NCBI RefSeq assembly: GCF_013004595.1
Contig: NZ_JABEMC010000007.1
Span: 1-64,000 of the forward strand
Source: Brevibacterium luteolum
Lineage (GTDB): Bacteria; Actinomycetota; Actinomycetes; Actinomycetales; Brevibacteriaceae
Direction: 5' to 3'
DNA: 64,000 nucleotides
This document shows positions 58,735 through 64,000 of this stretch, piece by piece. The position numbers and the translations under genes are program-made. Each line of letters begins with the position of its first letter. Position 1 is the first letter of the stretch. Below the pieces are notes generated by a model, which ran no database searches, was not told the origin of the DNA, and saw only the letters and a list, made by a program, of their open reading frames with translations.

Positions 58735-60258
58735 TCAGAACAGCGCGGCGGCCTTGATGACCGTCTGCACGAGTCCGTAGAGCAGGCCGGCGCACACGAC
58801 ACCGGCGAGAACCACGGCGATGGTGGCGTGGAAGCCGCCGTTCTGCGCGTTCTCATCGCGCCTGTGCGCACGCGTCTCTTCAGCTGCCACGGCGCCCGGA
58901 CCCGGTCGGCCCTGCGCAGCGGCGACGACCTCCTCGGACTCATGGTGCTTGGCATCAACCGGGCGGACGAGCGCGTTGGCGATGAAGCCGATGGCCAGCA
59001 CGCCGACCATGATGTACAGCGAGAGGCTGTAGAGGTCCTGGCCGGATTTGCCAGCCGCGGCCTGCGACTCGACGACGAGGTTGACGATGAGCGGGCCGGC
59101 CACGCCGGCAGCCGCCCAGGCGGTCAGCAGGCGGCCGTGGATCGCACCGACCTGGTACACGCCGAACAGGTCGCGCAGGTAGGCCGGGATGGTGGCGAAG
59201 CCGCCGCCGTAGAACGACAGGATGATGAGGGTGGCGATGAGGAACAGGAACAGCGATCCGCCGCCGACGACGGCCACCGCGAGGTACAGCAGCAGCCCGA
59301 GGCCGAGGTAGACGATGTAGATGTTCTTGCGCCCGATGTAGTCCGACAGGCTCGACCACACGAAGCGGCCGGCCATGTTCGTCAGCGAGAGCATGCCGAC
59401 GAATCCGGCGGCTGCGGCCGCGGTGATCTGCGGGAAGTAGTCCTGGATCATCGGCGCGGCGTTCTCCAGGATGCCGATGCCGGCGGTGACGTTGGTGAAC
59501 AGCACGATCCACAGCATCCAGAACTGCGGGGTCTTGATCGCCGAGTTCGCCGAGACGTTCTTCGTCGTCTGCAGCGGCTTCTCCTTCACCGTCGTCGGGT
59601 CCCAGCCGGCCGGCTTCCAGTCCGGGTGCGGCACGCGGATGCAGTAGGCGCCGCCGGTGATGACGAGCGCGTAGACGATCGCCAGGGTGATGAACGTGGG
59701 GATGATGCCGTTGACGAGCTGCTCGGGATCGGGCCCGCCGCCGAAGTGAGTCATGAGTGCGTTCGAGGCCGGACTGGCGATGAGCGCACCGCCGCCGAAG
59801 CCCATGATCGCCAGGCCGGTCGCCAGGCCCGGACGGTCGGGGAACCATTTGATGAGCGTCGAGACCGGGGAGATGTAGCCGATGCCCAGGCCGATGCCGC
59901 CGATGAATCCGTAGCCGAGGTAGACGAGCCACAGCTGTCCGGTCGAGATCCCGAAGGTCGCGACGATGAAGCCGCTGACCCAGCACAGTCCGGCCAGCGC
60001 CATCGACTTGCGCGGCCCGGCCTTCTCCACCCAGGTGCCGCCGAAGGCGGCGGAGAGCCCGAGCATGAGGATCGCGAGCGAGAAGATCCAGCCGACGGCC
60101 ACCTCGCGCACGGCGAAGTGGTCCATGAGCGGAGCTTTGAAGACGGAGAAGGCGTACACCTGGCCGATGCACAGGTGGATGGCCAGGGCCGCGGCGGGAA
60201 TGAGCCACCGATTGAACTTGGGAGAAGCGACGATGGCTTCGCGGTCGAGAACACCCAC
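58735..60258 (-). CDS. OFA-family MFS transporter
   Basis: This 507-residue major facilitator has twelve helices plus an extra C-terminal helix. Oxalate/formate antiporter-family traits are HLCIGQVYAFSVFKAPL, GWIFSLAILMLGLSAAFGGTWVEKAGPRKSM, GYGFIGGIGLGIGYISPVSTLIKWFPDRPGLATG, and LSDYIGRKNIYIVYLGLG. Between helices 6 and 7 is the usual polar loop; a charged His/Glu/Arg-rich segment precedes the last helix. Family substrates include oxalate, formate and other small carboxylates, so this one is not assignable. It starts at GTG 60258 with AAAGG upstream. Confidence 0.82.
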   Translation of the reverse strand: MGVLDREAIVASPKFNRWLIPAAALAIHLCIGQVYAFSVFKAPLMDHFAVREVAVGWIFSLAILMLGLSAAFGGTWVEKAGPRKSMALAGLCWVSGFIVATFGISTGQLWLVYLGYGFIGGIGLGIGYISPVSTLIKWFPDRPGLATGLAIMGFGGGALIASPASNALMTHFGGGPDPEQLVNGIIPTFITLAIVYALVITGGAYCIRVPHPDWKPAGWDPTTVKEKPLQTTKNVSANSAIKTPQFWMLWIVLFTNVTAGIGILENAAPMIQDYFPQITAAAAAGFVGMLSLTNMAGRFVWSSLSDYIGRKNIYIVYLGLGLLLYLAVAVVGGGSLFLFLIATLIILSFYGGGFATIPAYLRDLFGVYQVGAIHGRLLTAWAAAGVAGPLIVNLVVESQAAAGKSGQDLYSLSLYIMVGVLAIGFIANALVRPVDAKHHESEEVVAAAQGRPGPGAVAAEETRAHRRDENAQNGGFHATIAVVLAGVVCAGLLYGLVQTVIKAAALF

Positions 60259-60455
60259 TGAGGAGACCTTTCAGAAGTGGTGGGGCACGCAATCGCCGCT
60301 CGAGAACCACTGCGGTGTGGGAATGTCGCCGGCGCATGCGCTGGGGTAGTGTTTCGACGTTATCCAGCTTCTCGGACGCCGGTCAACAGCGTTCGGTTTC
60401 AATCCGGTGACGGTTCTCACCTGCGCCGCCGGCCCGACTGACCGCGCGCAACGGC

Positions 60456-61271
60456 TCAGTTCTCGATGGCGCGCAGCCGCACTCCCGCCGGGTAGGCGTC
60501 CAAGGCGTCGGGCAGCCCGGCGCGCCGGCCGGACATGTAGGTTGCCAGCACCCGCCCGGTTTCGGTGGCTTCCGGCGCCGAGGCGTCGGTCACCGGGGCG
60601 AGCCCGAGGCGATTGAGGGTCTGGCGGGCGACGGCGTGGGGGGAGTCGAACAGGGCGCTGGTGCCCGGCCGCTGCTGCAGGATCCGGTCGGCGACGAGCC
60701 CGAAGTGCGTGCAGCCGAGCACGATCCCCGAGGCGGCCGGGGGAGTGGCGGCCACGGCGGCGGCGATCGCTTCGTCGATGCGGGCCTCATCGGCGGCATC
60801 GATGGCGTCGGCTAAGCCGTAGCAGGGCACCTGGTGGACGGTGGCATCGGAGGCGAATTCGGCGATGAGCCCCTCCTGATAAGCCGAGCGGGTCGTCGCT
60901 CGTGTCGCCCAGACGGCGAAGTCCTCCCCGGTGGCAGCGGCGGATTTGATCGCCGGCACAGTGCCGATGATCGGGGTGCCGGGCTCGTAGACTTCGCGCA
61001 ACCGCTCCAGGGCGTGGACGGAGGCGGTGTTGCAGGCGACGACGATCGCATCGGGCTGCCAGGGGCTGAGCGCATTGGCCGACTGCAGTGCCCGCTCAGC
61101 CACCACCTCGGGGTCGAGTGACCCGTAGGGCATCCAGTCCGGGTCCATTGCGAGCACAAGGTCGGCGGCCGGGCACTGGTGGTGAAGTGCGTCGGCGTAG
61201 CTGACGAGCCCGAGCCCGGAATCGATGATCCCGATGACCGGGCGGGCGCGCGTTCCGGGACTGGGTGTCAT
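60456..61271 (-). CDS. murI: Glutamate racemase
   Basis: This 271-residue cofactor-independent racemase supplies D-glutamate for peptidoglycan. The two catalytic cysteines lie in VVACNTASVHAL and IVLGCTHFGLVAD. The N-terminal IGIIDSGLGLVSYADAL segment and MPYGS are family features. The glycine motif reads DSGLGL rather than the common DSGVGG. The start is ATG 61271, one base after the HAD gene stop, with AAAGG 7 nt upstream; an ATG five codons earlier would overlap. It probably forms an operon with the HAD gene. Confidence 0.85.
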   Translation of the reverse strand: MTPSPGTRARPVIGIIDSGLGLVSYADALHHQCPAADLVLAMDPDWMPYGSLDPEVVAERALQSANALSPWQPDAIVVACNTASVHALERLREVYEPGTPIIGTVPAIKSAAATGEDFAVWATRATTRSAYQEGLIAEFASDATVHQVPCYGLADAIDAADEARIDEAIAAAVAATPPAASGIVLGCTHFGLVADRILQQRPGTSALFDSPHAVARQTLNRLGLAPVTDASAPEATETGRVLATYMSGRRAGLPDALDAYPAGVRLRAIEN

Positions 61272-61272
61272 G

Positions 61273-62013
61273 TCAGGCCTTTCCATGGTAGGTCGTGCCG
61301 ATGCCGGCGGGGAAGTCGTTGGTGACCGCGGCGTTGTCGCCGGCGAGGCTGTCGGTGCTCGTCAGGCCGGGTGCCGGCACCTGGACGGCCGCAAGCTCGC
61401 CGGTCGGCTCTGTGGTCAGGAGTGTGCGGCGTGCTGGAGCCGGCACCGCGCGGCGGTAGGTGAAGTTGCGGATGAGGGAGAAGTGGTCTTCGCTCAGCCC
61501 CTGGGAGAACTCGGGGGCGATCATGAGCAGCCGTGAACCGTACTTCTGCTCGAAGTGCGCTCGGGTCTCAGGGGCGGTGAGATCGTCGTCGATCCAGATC
61601 GCGCGGCCCTCCTCGTGCGCGGCGAACCACTCCTCGACGGCGCGGGCTTTCCACCATTCGTGCGGGTCGTTGGCGAACCGGTTGTAGGTGTCATCGGGCA
61701 TCGGGATGACCTCGAAGCTGGAGCGGAATCCGAGCTTCGGCTCGATCTCGGTGCGGCAGCGCTGCGACCACGTCGACAGCCACACGATGTCGACGAGCCG
61801 GCGGCGGGTGAGCCGGTCGAGGAAGCGCACGACCCGCGGCCGGAAGTGCAGTTCGTAATGCCAGGCGCGGACCTTCCGGCGGCGTTCGCGCAGGAACCGC
61901 AGTCCAGTGACGGGGTAGGAATTCAGCACTCCGTCGACGTCGAGGAACAGGGTGACATGACGGGCGGCACGGCGCGCTGAAGCGCCGGTGTCTCGCAGGT
62001 CTTCGGACGTCAC
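61273..62013 (-). CDS. HAD-superfamily protein (HAD-domain, unknown substrate)
   Basis: This 246-residue protein has HAD motif I in TLFLDVDGVLNSYP (nucleophile and acid Asp near 24 and 26), motif II-like WLSTWSQRC, and motif IV in IWIDDDLTAPETRAHF. The pattern and length match the HAD family annotated as HAD_2/swiss-army-knife-like, often of unknown function. The C-terminal 60 residues are polar and variable. It starts at GTG 62013 with GAGGGAG upstream. It precedes murI by one base, so the two are co-transcribed. Confidence 0.7.
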   Translation of the reverse strand: MTSEDLRDTGASARRAARHVTLFLDVDGVLNSYPVTGLRFLRERRRKVRAWHYELHFRPRVVRFLDRLTRRRLVDIVWLSTWSQRCRTEIEPKLGFRSSFEVIPMPDDTYNRFANDPHEWWKARAVEEWFAAHEEGRAIWIDDDLTAPETRAHFEQKYGSRLLMIAPEFSQGLSEDHFSLIRNFTYRRAVPAPARRTLLTTEPTGELAAVQVPAPGLTSTDSLAGDNAAVTNDFPAGIGTTYHGKA

Positions 62014-62101
62014 GCCATCTCCCTCCTCACCTATAGCCTAGTTCGGGCCCGGCTGCGAGCGAAGCCCCTGGGTCAGAGGCCGGCTGTGCCATCATTCGGG
62101 T

Positions 62102-63541
62102 ATGACGATTCACGATGCTTCCCTGCACACACTCACCATCGCCGAGGCGGTGGCCGCCTTCCGCACCCAAGATCTCACCCCCACGGCGTACCTGGAGGCA
62201 TGCATCCGGCGCATCGAGGCCCTCGATGACAGCTTCAACGCCGTCATGGACATCATGGCCGAACCTGCCCGCGAGGCCGCAGCCACCGCAACTGAGGCCT
62301 ACCGTGCTGGCGGGCGCGACCTGCCGCCGCTGCTGGGGATCCCGCTGCTCGTCAAGGAGCAGCACGACGTCGCCGGCTGCTCGGCGACCCGCGGGTCGCA
62401 GGCGCTCGCCGGTCGCATCGCGGCTGCCGACCATCCGATCGTCGCCCGGTTGCGGGCTGCTGGAGCGATTCCGTTCGCCCGCACGACCACGCCCGAGATG
62501 TCGTGTGCGACCTTCACGCAGACCCGTGAGTGGGGCATCACCCGCAACCCCTTCAATCCCGAGCGCACCCCCGGCGGATCCTCCGGCGGCTCCGGTGCAG
62601 CGGTCGCGCTCGGCTACGCGCCGCTGGCCACCGCCAGCGATATCGCCGGCTCGACCCGCATTCCGGCGGCGTTTTGCGGGCTGCCCGGGTTCAAGACCCC
62701 TTTCGGCCGCACCCCGGCGACCCCGCCGCTCAACCAGGACTGGTACCGCGGTGATCACATCCTCGCCCGCACCGTCGCCGACACCGCCCTGGCCACCGGC
62801 ATCATCTGCGGTCTCGACCCCACCGACCACGGCACTGTGCCGACGCCGCAGCCCTACCCCGGCGCTGAGCTCACCGGCGACCTCGTCTCAGGCGAGCTCA
62901 CCGGTCTGCGGATCGGCATCAGCCCGGACCTCGGCTGCTACGACGTCGACCCGGATGTCGCCGCCGGCCTGCAGCGTGCCGCTGATGCGCTGGCTGCCGC
63001 GGGTGCGCAGGTCGCCGACATCGACCTCAACCTCAGCCTCGCCGACATCACCGATGCGTCGATGGCCCACTACGGGCACTTCCTGGCCGGCAACATCCGC
63101 CGCATGAGCGACGGACGCACCGAACTGCTCGAACCGTACACGCAGCGCTTCCTCGAACTCACCCAGCGCTGGGCCAGCCGGTTCTCTGTCGTCGACTCCC
63201 TCGTGATCGAGAACCGCATCCAGACCCAGATCGCTGCCGTGCTCTCCGACGTCGACGCGTTCCTGACTCCCACCTCGGCGGTGGCGAGTCTGCCTGTCGA
63301 CGACTTCTTTATGGACGGCCTCGATGGATGCGAGTTCTACTGGCAACGGCACATGACGGTACCGTTCAACATCGCCAACCGGCTGCCGGTCATGGCGATG
63401 CCGACCGGGGTCGCCGCCGACGGCGTGCCGACGAGTGCGCAGGTCGTCGGCCGCGCCTATGACGATGCCACCGTCTTTCGGATCGCCGCCGCACTCGAAG
63501 CCCGGTTGCCGGCCCTCACTCCTGAGGCGTCACCGCGGTGA
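62102..63541 (+). CDS. Amidase signature family protein
   Basis: This 479-residue amidase has the Ser-cisSer-Lys triad: Lys in GIPLLVKEQHDV (near 83), the cis-Ser in GGSSGGSGAAVALG (near 159) and the nucleophile Ser in TASDIAGSTRIPAAFCG (near 183). The usual GTDxGGSIRxPA reads ATASDIAGSTRIPA, so one conserved Gly is lost but the Ser remains. No gatC or gatB is adjacent, so this is a stand-alone amidase rather than the tRNA amidotransferase subunit. Substrate unknown. CATCAT lies 6 nt before the ATG, a possible leaderless -10. Confidence 0.82.
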   Translation: MTIHDASLHTLTIAEAVAAFRTQDLTPTAYLEACIRRIEALDDSFNAVMDIMAEPAREAAATATEAYRAGGRDLPPLLGIPLLVKEQHDVAGCSATRGSQALAGRIAAADHPIVARLRAAGAIPFARTTTPEMSCATFTQTREWGITRNPFNPERTPGGSSGGSGAAVALGYAPLATASDIAGSTRIPAAFCGLPGFKTPFGRTPATPPLNQDWYRGDHILARTVADTALATGIICGLDPTDHGTVPTPQPYPGAELTGDLVSGELTGLRIGISPDLGCYDVDPDVAAGLQRAADALAAAGAQVADIDLNLSLADITDASMAHYGHFLAGNIRRMSDGRTELLEPYTQRFLELTQRWASRFSVVDSLVIENRIQTQIAAVLSDVDAFLTPTSAVASLPVDDFFMDGLDGCEFYWQRHMTVPFNIANRLPVMAMPTGVAADGVPTSAQVVGRAYDDATVFRIAAALEARLPALTPEASPR

Positions 63542-63614
63542 TGTCGGTGACGACCCTGTCGTCGCCGTCCTCTGCGCAGATCGACCTGCCACACCTGCCC
63601 GCTGCTGTTGACAG

Positions 63615-64000
63615 TCAGCAGGGCTGGGCTGACTGCCCGATCGTCGAGATCCGCTCACTCGGCAGCTCCTCCGCTGCGACCCCGGAGCCGTCGGGTGTGA
63701 AGGCGAGGTAGCTGTCGCGCGGGATATCGCGGTCGATCGAGTTCTCGGACACGACGACGCTGAGGGTCCCGTCGCAGTTCGACAGGCTGGTGAACTCTCC
63801 GCACAGCACGTGCCGCTTGAGCTCACCAGGAGCGTTCGTCGCCATCGCCACCGACTCCGGTTCGGGGTGGTCGTAGGTGACGAGCTCGTCTGAGAGCACA
63901 GAGTCGTGCCCGGCATCGGAGTGGAAGATGTGCCCGTCGGCAGAGGCGACCGTGCCGGTCTTGATGCCACCGGTCCGGTGCACCGAACAGGTGCCGTCGG
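63615..64000 (-). CDS. Hypothetical protein, C-terminal part (cut by window end)
   Basis: The frame runs in from the window edge and stops at 63615, giving at least 128 residues. The readable part has DGTCSVHRTGGIKTG, VLCGEFTSLSNCDGTLSVVV and SYLAFTPDGSGVAAEELPSE. Repeated short beta-strand-like segments, Thr/Ser/Asp richness and spaced cysteines suggest an exported protein, but the N-terminus is outside the window. A GTG at 63983 is an internal alternative start. No family recognised. A competing frame on the same strand is less protein-like. Confidence 0.5.
   Translation of the reverse strand, partial: DGTCSVHRTGGIKTGTVASADGHIFHSDAGHDSVLSDELVTYDHPEPESVAMATNAPGELKRHVLCGEFTSLSNCDGTLSVVVSENSIDRDIPRDSYLAFTPDGSGVAAEELPSERISTIGQSAQPC

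Overview
The window is high-GC actinobacterial chromosome, most likely from the order Micrococcales. Brevibacterium is my best guess, but no rRNA or marker gene here proves the genus. The supporting signs are strongly G/C-ended codons, a tRNA without an encoded CCA, start codons placed 6-7 nt after TANNNT boxes (leaderless transcripts), many ATGA stop/start overlaps, an NrtR box and a FadR-type lactate operator. All functional calls are read from sequence motifs; nothing was searched against a database.

Layout. 1-1420: nested remnants of at least three insertion-sequence transposases beside tRNA-Ala (1425-1497). 1755-10767: an FMN L-lactate dehydrogenase, a Ca2+-type P2A ATPase, an SDR oxidoreductase, a SWIM/SNF2 helicase and a small basic protein. 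11487-20266: a peptide ABC transporter (two permeases, two ATPases, a binding lipoprotein) bracketed by two D-aminoacylase-type amidohydrolases. 20281-22432: a hipBA toxin-antitoxin pair with a palindromic operator, convergent with a Panacea-type antitoxin-domain protein. 22771-23748: a secreted C39-like protease and a small membrane protein. 23793-29911: the lactate regulon (lutR, lldP, divergent lutABC). 30167-31933 and 40926-47145: histidine utilisation (hutU, then hutI-hutH-M20 amidohydrolase-hutF-hutR).

Between the two hut blocks, 32251-39041 holds a compact two-strand cluster: an MDR dehydrogenase without zinc ligands, a cysteine-free 6-pyruvoyl-tetrahydropterin-synthase homologue, a glycosyltransferase-methyltransferase fusion, a UPF0104/flippase-like membrane protein, a GTP cyclohydrolase II-RibD-reductase fusion, a CDP-alcohol phosphatidyltransferase and an SRPBCC protein. 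I do not recognise a described pathway with this gene set. It is my main candidate for an undescribed system, possibly a pteridine- or diaminopyrimidine-derived, glycosylated, membrane-anchored metabolite. A TM2-domain protein follows.

47282-54905 is a nearly complete molybdenum cofactor locus (two moeA paralogues, moaD, moaA, moaC, a moaB-moaE fusion, a moeB/rhodanese, fdhD). 54935-57761 is NAD synthesis (nadC, nadA, nrtR) with a clear NrtR box. 57811-58593 is a lower-GC NYN-domain gene, probably acquired. The end holds an OFA-family transporter, a glutamate racemase, a HAD protein, an amidase and a truncated hypothetical gene.

Taken together the window describes a heterotroph that eats lactate, histidine and D-amino-acid-containing peptides, and that makes Mo cofactor, with fdhD implying a formate dehydrogenase outside the window.
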